Assembly (NCBI GenBank): GCA_964398355.1
Contig: CAYNMM010000108.1
Location: forward strand, 1-9,060
DNA from: WFZT01 sp964398355
GTDB lineage: Bacteria > Hydrothermota > Hydrothermia > B15-G9 > WFZT01
Direction of reading: 5' to 3'
DNA length: 9,060 nucleotides
How positions within the stretch are numbered: the first letter of the stretch is position 1; each line of letters starts with the position of its first letter. The notes beneath the pieces were generated by a model. The model was not told where the DNA came from. It made no database searches and was given only the letters and a program-made list of their open reading frames with translations. The position numbers and the translations under genes were made by a program. Positions 1-4,964 of the stretch are shown one piece after another.

Positions 1-212
1 TTACCAGTTCCGTGAGGTAAAATAACCGAACCTCTAACCATCTGGTCCGCCTTTCTGGGGTCCACACCAAGTTTAACAGCCGCCTCCACAGTCTCGTCAA
101 ATTTTGCAGACGCAAGCTCTTTCACGAGCCTTATTGCCTCATCTACAGGGTATGCCCTATCGAGATCAACTTTTTCGAGAAGTGCTAAATATCTTTTGGA
201 ATGTTTCGGCAT
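1..212 (-). CDS. rplA: 50S ribosomal protein L1, N-terminal part (cut by window edge)
   Basis: Translating down from the ATG at 212-210 gives a protein starting MPKHSKRYLALLEKVD and running into the L1 signature KFDETVEAAVKLGVDPRKADQMVRG, then a piece ending LPHGTG. About 70 residues are visible; the family is usually about 230, so the rest lies beyond position 1. L1 binds 23S rRNA at the mobile L1 stalk near the E site and in many bacteria represses its own operon by binding the mRNA. The ATG is 3 bp after the rplK stop. A GGAGGG ribosome binding site at 220-225 lies within the end of rplK, so the two genes are translationally coupled. The start is unambiguous. Confidence 0.97.
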   Translation of the reverse strand, partial: MPKHSKRYLALLEKVDLDRAYPVDEAIRLVKELASAKFDETVEAAVKLGVDPRKADQMVRGSVILPHGTG

Positions 213-215
213 TTT

Positions 216-659
216 TTATCCCTCCACAACCTCTATTCCCATACTTCTTGCTGTACCTTCAATGATTTTCATGGCAGCCTCAATATCGTTTGCGTTCAAA
301 TCAGCCATCTTCATCTCAGCAATCTCTTTCACTTGAGATCTGGTAACCTTACCAACCTTTACCTTGTTAGGCTCGCCGGATCCCTTAGCAATTCCAGCTG
401 CCTTCTTCAACAAGACAGACGCGGGTGGTGATTTCAAAATGAAGTCAAATGTCCTATCCTTATAAACCGTTATAACCACTGGAATTATCAGACCTGCTTT
501 ATCTTTGGTCTTATCATTAAACTGCTTACAAAACTCCATTATATTCAAACCATGTTGTCCAAGAGCAGGTCCTACCGGGGGCGCTGGCGTGGCCTGACCA
601 GCTGGTATCTGCAACTTTATCTGTGCAATTACATCCTTTTTCTTTTTAACAGGGGGCAT
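216..659 (-). CDS. rplK: 50S ribosomal protein L11
   Basis: The 147-residue product is normal for L11 (about 141-147). The N-terminal domain carries the proline-rich thiostrepton-binding segment (PAPPVGPALGQHG, about residues 25-37) and the MEFCKQFN helix. The C-terminal half (about 75-147), containing KKAAGIAKGSGEPNK and ending GTARSMGIEV, is the 23S rRNA-binding domain. L11 forms the base of the GTPase-associated stalk with L10/L12. The start gives MPPVKKKKDVIAQIKLQIPAG, with a few more lysines at the N-terminus than usual. A near-perfect ribosome binding site (AAAGGAGGAG, 666-675) supports this ATG. The gene lies 21 bp after nusG and 3 bp before rplA. Confidence 0.98.
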   Translation of the reverse strand: MPPVKKKKDVIAQIKLQIPAGQATPAPPVGPALGQHGLNIMEFCKQFNDKTKDKAGLIIPVVITVYKDRTFDFILKSPPASVLLKKAAGIAKGSGEPNKVKVGKVTRSQVKEIAEMKMADLNANDIEAAMKIIEGTARSMGIEVVEG

Positions 660-665
660 AAATCT

Positions 666-675
666 CTCCTCCTTT
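666..675 (-). promoter_or_regulatory. Ribosome binding site of rplK
   Basis: On the minus strand this reads AAAGGAGGAG, an extended anti-16S match 6 nt upstream of the rplK ATG. It is the strongest Shine-Dalgarno in the operon. It falls in the widest gap between its coding genes (21 nt), which suggests that L11 translation is initiated independently rather than only by coupling to nusG. Confidence 0.8.
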
Positions 676-680
676 CTAAA

Positions 681-1238
681 TTAAACTCTCTCAACCTGTA
701 AAAAGTCCAGAACTACTGGAGTCGTTCTTCCAAAAATATTAACAAGTACCTTAAGCTTCCCTCTTTCAGGATAAATTTCTTCGACCTTACCCGTAAAATC
801 AGCAAAGGGACCATCGATAACCCTTACCGTTTCTCCCTTCAAAAATGGAATTTCCTTAGCTTTCTTCTCCTTCTCTTTCTCAACCGTTTCAAGAATTCTA
901 TCAACCTCCTCCTGAGAAAGCGTGATTAAGGTATCATGCGCTATAAGAGCCCTAAGGGTTCTGAAAGACGTTAACTTGCTAATCAACTCAGGATCTGGCT
1001 CCATCTCTATCAAAATATAGCCTCTAAAAAGCGGTTTTTCCTCTATTCTTCTCTTCCCACCTCTAAGCTTGGGGACAGTTCGCGTTGGAATGAGAATCCT
1101 TCCAACCTTATCTTTTAAATTCTCCTGTTTTATTATCTCTTCAACGAGTCTCTTTACTTTTTTCTCTTTTCCGGAGAATGTCCAGAAGACAAACCACTTC
1201 TTTTTACTTTCTTTTTGGTCCTTTGGAGTATCTTTCAT
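681..1238 (-). CDS. nusG: Transcription elongation/antitermination factor NusG
   Basis: The 185-residue protein has a charged N-terminal tail (residues 1-14), an NGN domain (about 15-117, opening WFVFWTFSGKEKKV and including KPLFRGYILIEM) and a lysine/glutamate-rich linker (about 119-129). A C-terminal KOW domain (about 130-185) contains GETVRVIDGPFADFTGKVEEI and NIFGRTTPVVLDFLQVE. NusG binds the RNA polymerase clamp through NGN; through KOW it contacts Rho or ribosomal protein S10, linking transcription to translation. The KOW domain is close to consensus. The NGN segment after LIEM (residues 81-105) lacks the usual TPGV-GFVG stretch. The ATG at 1238-1236 is preceded by GAGGTGA (1245-1251), which overlaps the secE stop codon. 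Confidence 0.96.
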   Translation of the reverse strand: MKDTPKDQKESKKKWFVFWTFSGKEKKVKRLVEEIIKQENLKDKVGRILIPTRTVPKLRGGKRRIEEKPLFRGYILIEMEPDPELISKLTSFRTLRALIAHDTLITLSQEEVDRILETVEKEKEKKAKEIPFLKGETVRVIDGPFADFTGKVEEIYPERGKLKVLVNIFGRTTPVVLDFLQVERV

Positions 1239-1244
1239 AAAAGA

Positions 1245-1430
1245 TCACCTCATAACCAGACTCAGAAGTCGGGTAATAATCATATCGGCAATCCACATAT
1301 ATACAACAAGCACAAAAGAGACGAGGATAACCGCAAGCGTACCCCCGATCACCTGTTCCCTGGTGGGCCAGGTTACTCTCTTGACCTCATTAATTGAATC
1401 TCTGATGAAATTAATGAGTTTTTCAAACAT
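1245..1430 (-). CDS. secE: Preprotein translocase subunit SecE
   Basis: A 61-residue protein with the SecE layout: an amphipathic N-terminal helix, the conserved cytoplasmic motif NEVKRVTWPTREQ (about residues 14-26), then one transmembrane helix (about 29-50). This is the short single-span form found in most bacteria, not the three-span form of enterics. SecE clamps SecY in the SecYEG channel of the inner membrane. The ATG (1430-1428) overlaps the rpmG stop as TAATG, with AGGGAGA upstream inside rpmG, so its translation is coupled. The stop is embedded in the nusG ribosome binding site 6 bp before the nusG ATG. Confidence 0.96.
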   Translation of the reverse strand: MFEKLINFIRDSINEVKRVTWPTREQVIGGTLAVILVSFVLVVYMWIADMIITRLLSLVMR

Positions 1431-1579
1431 TACTTTGTCTCCCTGTGGATTGTATGACGCCTACAATGCGGACAATATTTCCTCAACTCAAGTTTTATAT
1501 TTTTCTTATCCTTGTTTTTATATGTCGTATAATTTCTCCTTTTACACTCGGTACACATTAAGGTGACTTTAATCCGCAT
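1430..1579 (-). CDS. rpmG: 50S ribosomal protein L33, four-cysteine zinc form
   Basis: A short ORF, read directly from the sequence. It encodes 49 residues beginning MRIKVTLMCTECKRRNYTTYK and ending KYCPHCRRHTIHRETK. The two CxxC knuckles (Cys9/Cys12 and Cys36/Cys39) mark the zinc-binding C+ paralogue of L33, a 50S protein near the E site. The length, the R-N-Y-T-T-Y segment and the HTxHxExK tail all match the family. A GGAGG ribosome binding site (1586-1590) sits 6 nt before the ATG at 1579-1577. The position between tRNA-Trp and secE is its standard place in many bacteria. The stop overlaps the secE start. Confidence 0.95.
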   Translation of the reverse strand: MRIKVTLMCTECKRRNYTTYKNKDKKNIKLELRKYCPHCRRHTIHRETK

Positions 1580-1605
1580 TTTGATCCTCCAATAAAAATT
1601 TCAAG

Positions 1606-1679
1606 CAGGCCTGGAGGGATTTGAACCCCCAACCATCGGATTTGGAATCCGACGCTCTCCCAAATTGAGCTACAGGCCT
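1606..1679 (-). tRNA. trnW: tRNA-Trp (anticodon CCA)
   Basis: A full 74-nt cloverleaf folds on the minus strand. It has a 7-bp acceptor stem (AGGCCTG with CAGGCCT) and a D stem GCTC/GAGC with a 9-nt loop containing GG. The anticodon stem is TCGGA/TCCGA with loop TTCCAAA (anticodon CCA, plus-strand 1643-1645), followed by a 5-nt variable loop. The T arm GGGGG/CCCTC carries loop TTCAAAT and one G-U pair. The discriminator base is G, as expected for bacterial tRNA-Trp. The 3' CCA is not encoded (the next bases are CTTG), so it must be added by a nucleotidyltransferase. The tRNA lies between the promoter and rpmG and is presumably released from the mRNA by RNase P and a 3' nuclease. Confidence 0.97.
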
Positions 1680-1693
1680 ATGTCTGGCTATTT

Positions 1694-1722
1694 AATATAT
1701 AGTTAACCCCCCTTAATGTCAA
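1694..1722 (-). promoter_or_regulatory. Sigma70-type promoter of the tRNA-Trp/rpmG/secE/nusG/rplKA operon
   Basis: On the minus strand a consensus -35 TTGACA (1722-1717) is followed by exactly 17 bp and a -10 TATATT (1699-1694). Transcription would start near 1687, about 8 nt before the mature tRNA 5' end. The spacer contains a run of six G. The DNA upstream of the -35 has A/T-rich tracts (about 1741-1760) that could act as an UP element. The near-consensus hexamers fit a strongly expressed stable-RNA and ribosomal-protein operon. Confidence 0.85.
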
Positions 1723-1962
1723 TCCTGTGAGGTTTCAACAACTGTCTAAATTTTAATAAACAATGCAGAATTTTTCCACCACTTTATTCAACAAAAATAT
1801 TCAACAAATTTTGGTATCAGTACAAGTATGTATGGCCAAAAGATACAGGTTAAGATTTACCAGAGTCCATAACCCATCAAAATTCTGACATTACTATCCA
1901 GAACTGACGCATAGTGAAATATGAAAGTCACGCTCCATCCGTCTGTTTATAGGAATTTAAGG
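1723..1962. other. Divergent intergenic region between two promoters, no gene seen
   Basis: These 240 bp separate the leftward tRNA-Trp operon promoter from the rightward ferredoxin promoter. I see no ORF with a plausible start and ribosome binding site. The only patterns are a direct repeat of TATTCAACAAA (1785-1795 and 1798-1808, 13-bp period), with a further TTCAACAA at 1734-1741, and a short TTTTGG...CCAAAA inverted repeat (about 1811-1840). Confidence 0.6.
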
Positions 1963-1991
1963 TTGATATTACATCGGAAAAAATTTATACT
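1963..1991 (+). promoter_or_regulatory. Sigma70-type promoter of the ferredoxin gene
   Basis: A -35 TTGATA (1963-1968), a 17-bp spacer and a -10 TATACT (1986-1991) match the consensus closely. Transcription would start near 1998, giving a leader of about 25 nt that holds little besides the ribosome binding site. No operator is obvious, so the gene looks constitutively expressed as a single-gene transcript. Confidence 0.8.
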
Positions 1992-2010
1992 TCATACACA
2001 AATTTTTAAA

Positions 2011-2017
2011 AAGGAGG
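2011..2017 (+). promoter_or_regulatory. Ribosome binding site of the ferredoxin gene
   Basis: AAGGAGG, a full anti-16S match, stands 6 nt before the ATG at 2024 and fixes the start of this small gene. Confidence 0.85.
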
Positions 2018-2023
2018 ATAGAA

Positions 2024-2236
2024 ATGGGACTCAAAGTAACAATTGATCCAGATCTTTGTGTTGGAGATTCCATCTGTGTGGATCTTGTACCAGACGTCTT
2101 CGAAATGGGTGACGATGGGCTTGCCTACGTAATCAAGGGAATGGAATGCACAGGAGATAGGGAAGACGTACAGGACGCAGCTGACCAGTGTCCAAGTGGA
2201 GCAATTATCATAGAAGAATCAGACGAGTGTCAGTAG
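2024..2236 (+). CDS. Small single-cluster ferredoxin with Asp in the ligand motif
   Basis: A 70-residue acidic protein with the single-cluster ferredoxin fold pattern: TIDPDLCVGDSICVDLVPDVFEMGDDGLAYV, then DAADQCPSGAIIIEE. The cluster ligands are Cys12, Asp15, Cys18 and Cys56 (followed by Pro57). Asp15 takes the place of the second cysteine in C-x2-C-x2-C, as in Pyrococcus furiosus ferredoxin. Such sites bind [4Fe-4S] with Asp ligation or convert to [3Fe-4S]. The two cysteines that form a disulfide in the Pyrococcus protein are Val22 and Asp48 here, while two other cysteines (42 and 69) are present. It is a soluble low-potential electron carrier; its partner enzyme cannot be told, because the gene stands alone with its own promoter and a hairpin after it. 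Confidence 0.93.
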   Translation: MGLKVTIDPDLCVGDSICVDLVPDVFEMGDDGLAYVIKGMECTGDREDVQDAADQCPSGAIIIEESDECQ

Positions 2237-2260
2237 TACAGGAAAGAAATAAATTATTTT

Positions 2261-2299
2261 AATGGGGTGGGCGAAGGCGAAGCCTTCGCCCACCCCATT
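2261..2299 (+). terminator. Perfect 18-bp GC-rich hairpin after the ferredoxin gene, probable terminator
   Basis: AATGGGGTGGGCGAAGGC (2261-2278) is followed by a GAA loop and its exact reverse complement (2282-2299). It begins 24 nt after the ferredoxin stop. The downstream sequence CCTTTTCC is only a weak T tract, so this is not textbook rho-independent. The hairpin is very stable, however, and sits where a terminator is needed between convergent genes. It could also stop or stabilise leftward transcripts, or be a copy of a dispersed palindromic repeat. Confidence 0.6.
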
Positions 2300-2365
2300 C
2301 CTTTTCCACCAGATTCTCTACTCCACCCAAAAATAATTCTAATTCTATAGAATGAACAATTCCGT

Positions 2366-2396
2366 ATCCATTCTTGAATCTAAAATGGATCTTTTT
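2366..2396 (+). terminator. Possible weak second rho-independent terminator
   Basis: ATCCATT (2366-2372) pairs with AATGGAT (2384-2390) across an 11-nt loop, and CTTTTT follows (2391-2396). The stem has only two G-C pairs, so on its own it would be inefficient, particularly in a warm-living organism. It would act as a backup behind the hairpin at 2261-2299. Confidence 0.3.
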
Positions 2397-2439
2397 CTCG
2401 TATATCATCGCAAAAGTATACCTGACTCTCAGCGAATTG

Positions 2440-2471
2440 AATTAAAAAGGCGTCTAAATCAATTTTTAATT
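2440..2471. repeat. A/T inverted repeat, possibly a bidirectional transcript end
   Basis: AATTAAAAA (2440-2448) and TTTTTAATT (2463-2471) form a 9-bp inverted repeat around a 14-nt loop. The stem is made only of A-T pairs and presents a T run on either strand. Pairing alone does not show function in DNA this A/T-rich. Confidence 0.3.
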
Positions 2472-2636
2472 AAATATAAATGTGTCTTCCATGGGAAAAT
2501 TTCACTTATAATTTTTGTGTGATCACCTTACCGTGAAAGTTTATTTTTACCCAACTCCCATTCGATTCAAAAAATTTCTTTCATTTTCAAACAGGAGTAC
2601 TCTTTAGAGCTGCTCCTATAGGAGTTCAAACGGTTC

Positions 2637-2686
2637 GATTTTAATAGCATCCATCCTCTTCACCTCCTGAGATGTCGATTAAAATC
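2637..2686 (-). repeat. Hairpin enclosing a Shine-Dalgarno and two ATG codons
   Basis: GATTTTAAT (2637-2645) pairs with ATTAAAATC (2678-2686). After a 2/3-nt internal loop, CATC (2648-2651) pairs with GATG (2671-2674), leaving a 19-nt loop. On the minus strand the loop carries AGGAGG (2663-2668) and, 8 nt later, an ATG (2654-2652). A second ATG (2650-2648) lies in the inner stem. The first ATG opens a 12-codon frame (2654-2616, MDAIKIEPFELL then TAG). The second opens a 27-codon frame (2650-2567) with no recognised product. Neither is claimed as a gene. Confidence 0.35.
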
Positions 2687-2762
2687 ATCGTTGAATTTTT
2701 TTCTTCCGGGTGGCTAAATTCCTCAAAGATTAAGTTTTAATCACTAAATTGGTTTTCCTTGG

Positions 2763-2847
2763 AAATCTGTGTGGACCTTCAACCAATTAAGGTCCGGGAG
2801 AAACTTTCAACTTAAACCACCGGACAGGTGTGCTTTTCCACAGATTT
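2763..2847 (-). other. Structured element immediately 3' of mrdA (three-way-junction fold)
   Basis: AAATCTGTG (2763-2771) pairs with CACAGATTT (2839-2847) as a 9-bp closing stem whose edge touches the mrdA stop codon (2850-2848). Inside it, GGACCTT (2773-2779) pairs with AAGGTCC (2789-2795), and CACC (2818-2821) with GGTG (2827-2830). An alternative helix, GTCC GG (2792-2797) with CCGGAC (2820-2825), would compete with both. In the leftward transcript this is the start of the mrdA 3' untranslated region. There is no T run after it, so it is not a simple rho-independent terminator; it could be an mRNA-stabilising end or an independent small RNA. Confidence 0.4.
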
Positions 2848-4551
2848 TCAATAACCAAAATACCTTTCGATAATTTTCTTAGCGATAGGAGCAACATGAC
2901 TCCCATGTTCACCGTGTTCCACCACAATTGTAACTACAATCTGGGGATCATCAAAAGGGGCAAAGGCGGTAAAGAGGGCATGGTCTTTCCCATGCGGATT
3001 CTGTGAGGTACCCGTTTTACCGGCAAAAACCACTTTAGATGAACGGGAGGCATAGGCAGTCCCACCTTCTTTGTTAACCACCATCCACATGCCTTCCTTC
3101 ACGATTTTAAACACGTCGGGGGGCACATTCCATTTCAACGTATCATGTGGCGTGTATGGTTTACCTTCAACAGACTTGAGAATATGAGGAAGTGGCAATG
3201 TGCCATTATTGGCAATAAGGCCAGTTAAAGTGGCGATTTTCAATGGTGTGAGCATGATTTCGCCCTGTCCAATAACAAGATTCAAGACGTTCCCGGGACC
3301 AAAGCCATTTTCTCCATATCTCGCTATGTACCAGTTACTGTCCGGAACAAAACTGCTAACTTCTCCCGGTAAATCTATTCCGACTTTACCACCTACTTTG
3401 AAATCTCTCAGCATGTTCAAAAATCTTCCAAGGCCTATTCTCAGGCCCAATTGATAGAAATAAACATCACAGGATCTTTGAATGGCCTGTGGCAAGTTGA
3501 GGTTACCGTGACCCGGTTTATACCAGCACATCCACACTCTCTTTCCCAATCTATAGTATCCTGGACAATTGAACACTGTATTTTTTGAGACAACTCCGAG
3601 TTTTAAAGCGAATATTGCAGATACAGGTTTGAATGTAGATCCAGGGGGATATAGACCTGATATAGCTCTATCAAGCAATGGTCTTGATTTATCAGAAATT
3701 AGCTTTTGCCACTGAGTAAAAGAAATGCCCTGTGCAAGAATATTCGCATTAAATGTAGGTTTTGAATAAAGTGCAAGTATGCCACCTGTCTTGACATTAA
3801 GAACCACCACAGCTCCCTTACTATAATTTCTCATCAGGGAATCAATATAGAGTTGCAAAGGTACATCAATAGTGAGGCTTATATCCTTACCATTTATTGG
3901 TTTTATAGCTGGAATAGGGTCTTCCTTGATCAGTTGACCTGTTACATCTACCATAAAATATCTTACACCAAATTTTCCACGTAAAATTTCATTGTAGTAC
4001 TTCTCCACCCCTCTTTTTCCGATTGTTTCTCCCAATTTAAGAGTCGAGTCCCTTAGAATCTCACTCTGTGTTACCTCTCCTGTATACCCAGTAATATGGG
4101 ATAAGGCTACCGGGTAATGGTAGAATCGGAGTGGTATTGTCCCAACAACAAAATACGGGAATTTGTCCCTCTCTTCTTCAAGTTTAACAATTTCTTCAAA
4201 GGTTAAATCTTTTATAACCGGGTAATTAAGAAGGCTCCTGTAGAGGCTATCAAGATTTGCCTTGAAGCCTATTATATCAAGCAAATTCTTTAGTTCATCC
4301 TTTTTTAAACCATTTTTCAAAATATAAACAGCAAATCCTGGCTTCCAATCTGCAATAACATTTCCATTTCTATCAAAAATCCTACCACGTCTGTACGGAA
4401 TTCTTATCGATTTCAGAAAATTTTTTTGAGCCCTGTTGGTAAATTCCTGATGTCTTGAAATCTGAATATAATAGAGTCTTCCGAGAAGTACGAAAAATAC
4501 CACAGAGATCGCAGTCAGGAAAATAGAAATTCTTATTTTTTCTGTAGCCAT
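2848..4551 (-). CDS. mrdA: Penicillin-binding protein 2, elongation-specific peptidoglycan DD-transpeptidase
   Basis: A 567-residue class B PBP. A single N-terminal membrane anchor (about residues 6-27) is followed by the pedestal/dimerisation domain (about 50-210, with IPYRRGRIFDRNG at 51-63). The periplasmic transpeptidase domain (about 240-567) contains SxxK at S305-T-F-K308 with the nucleophile Ser305, SxN/D at S360-C-D362, and KTGT at 512-515. It also has the conserved VIGQGEIMLTPLKIA segment. PBP2 cross-links lateral-wall peptidoglycan with RodA in the rod complex. Co-operonic mreBCD supports PBP2 over the division enzyme PBP3. It is somewhat shorter than the roughly 630-residue enteric protein. 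The start overlaps mreD by 19 bp and has only a weak ribosome binding site. It is the last gene of the operon, and rodA does not follow. Confidence 0.95.
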   Translation of the reverse strand: MATEKIRISIFLTAISVVFFVLLGRLYYIQISRHQEFTNRAQKNFLKSIRIPYRRGRIFDRNGNVIADWKPGFAVYILKNGLKKDELKNLLDIIGFKANLDSLYRSLLNYPVIKDLTFEEIVKLEEERDKFPYFVVGTIPLRFYHYPVALSHITGYTGEVTQSEILRDSTLKLGETIGKRGVEKYYNEILRGKFGVRYFMVDVTGQLIKEDPIPAIKPINGKDISLTIDVPLQLYIDSLMRNYSKGAVVVLNVKTGGILALYSKPTFNANILAQGISFTQWQKLISDKSRPLLDRAISGLYPPGSTFKPVSAIFALKLGVVSKNTVFNCPGYYRLGKRVWMCWYKPGHGNLNLPQAIQRSCDVYFYQLGLRIGLGRFLNMLRDFKVGGKVGIDLPGEVSSFVPDSNWYIARYGENGFGPGNVLNLVIGQGEIMLTPLKIATLTGLIANNGTLPLPHILKSVEGKPYTPHDTLKWNVPPDVFKIVKEGMWMVVNKEGGTAYASRSSKVVFAGKTGTSQNPHGKDHALFTAFAPFDDPQIVVTIVVEHGEHGSHVAPIAKKIIERYFGY

Positions 4552-4964
4552 AATTCAACCAGACAAGCAAAGACTATTGTAAATATAAGTGCTCTCAGAT
4601 AAATCAAAGATATACTTAGGCCATTTACGTAAAGATAAGCGGTATAATAAATAACTGTTGTAATTGTGAACAACAAAATTTTGGGGAGGACAAGAGAAAC
4701 ATTCACAAAATTTCTGTAGATCAGCATTACGACCCCAAACAAAGAAAAAAGGAGAGGGGAAACCCATGGAATGTCGATGTAAAGTCCGTCTCTCAAGATT
4801 CCTGATACAATTGCTACAGGACCGACAAATTCTCCATCAAGATGGAGCATAAGTGGAAGCAGGAACACAAGCACAGGATCAGGTAGCCAGATATAAGTAA
4901 CCTTCGCCCTTATCGCAGATGATATTAGAAGAAGTATCAGCAGAATTATCTGTCTGGTCTTCAT
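4533..4964 (-). CDS. mreD: Rod shape-determining membrane protein MreD
   Basis: A 143-residue, strongly hydrophobic protein with five or six predicted membrane segments (roughly residues 5-20, 28-42, 44-58, 67-84, 92-113 and 118-140). The loop GILRDGLYIDIPWVSPLLFSLFGVVM corresponds to the conserved MreD region G-L-x-D...G-L. MreD is an inner-membrane partner of MreC and the rod complex. Sequence similarity within the family is low, so its place between mreC and mrdA is an important part of the call. The ATG overlaps the mreC stop as ATGA (4964-4961), and the 3' end overlaps mrdA by 19 bp, showing tight translational coupling. Confidence 0.88.
   Translation of the reverse strand: MKTRQIILLILLLISSAIRAKVTYIWLPDPVLVFLLPLMLHLDGEFVGPVAIVSGILRDGLYIDIPWVSPLLFSLFGVVMLIYRNFVNVSLVLPKILLFTITTVIYYTAYLYVNGLSISLIYLRALIFTIVFACLVELWLQKK

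Larger units (their letters stand above)
2300..2847. other. Long convergent intergenic region without a recognised gene, rich in inverted repeats
   Basis: No protein of recognisable family and no known RNA (tRNA, SRP RNA, RNase P RNA, tmRNA) could be found on either strand. The region has A/T-rich stretches (2435-2485). It also has the palindromes ATTCTATAGAAT (about 2341-2352), CTCCTATAGGAG (2613-2624) and GTGATCAC (about 2518-2525), plus inverted repeats listed separately. Both flanking genes point into it, so a terminator, transcript-stabilising structures or an unrecognised small RNA are the plausible contents. Confidence 0.5.

Noticed and set aside
1069..1566. A 165-codon open frame on the plus strand across nusG, secE and rpmG.
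   Set aside because: Three well-supported genes are read on the opposite strand over the same bases, and the product has no recognisable domain.
1829..1873. A 14-codon frame starting ATGTATGGCC in the divergent intergenic region.
   Set aside because: There is no ribosome binding site before it, it is very short, and nothing supports conservation.
2590..2645. A tRNA-like look on the plus strand (GGTTCGATT resembling a T loop).
   Set aside because: No acceptor stem, D arm or anticodon arm could be fitted around it.
2763..2847. SRP RNA or RNase P RNA, suggested by GGTCCGGGAG.
   Set aside because: The surrounding conserved cores of either RNA (the SRP GGAAGG...AGCAGCC apical loop; the RNase P conserved regions and terminal helix) are absent.
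3466..3474. SCD instead of SxN in PBP2 as a possible damaged active site.
   Set aside because: S-x-D at this position is common in elongation-type PBP2 proteins. The SxxK and KTG motifs are intact.
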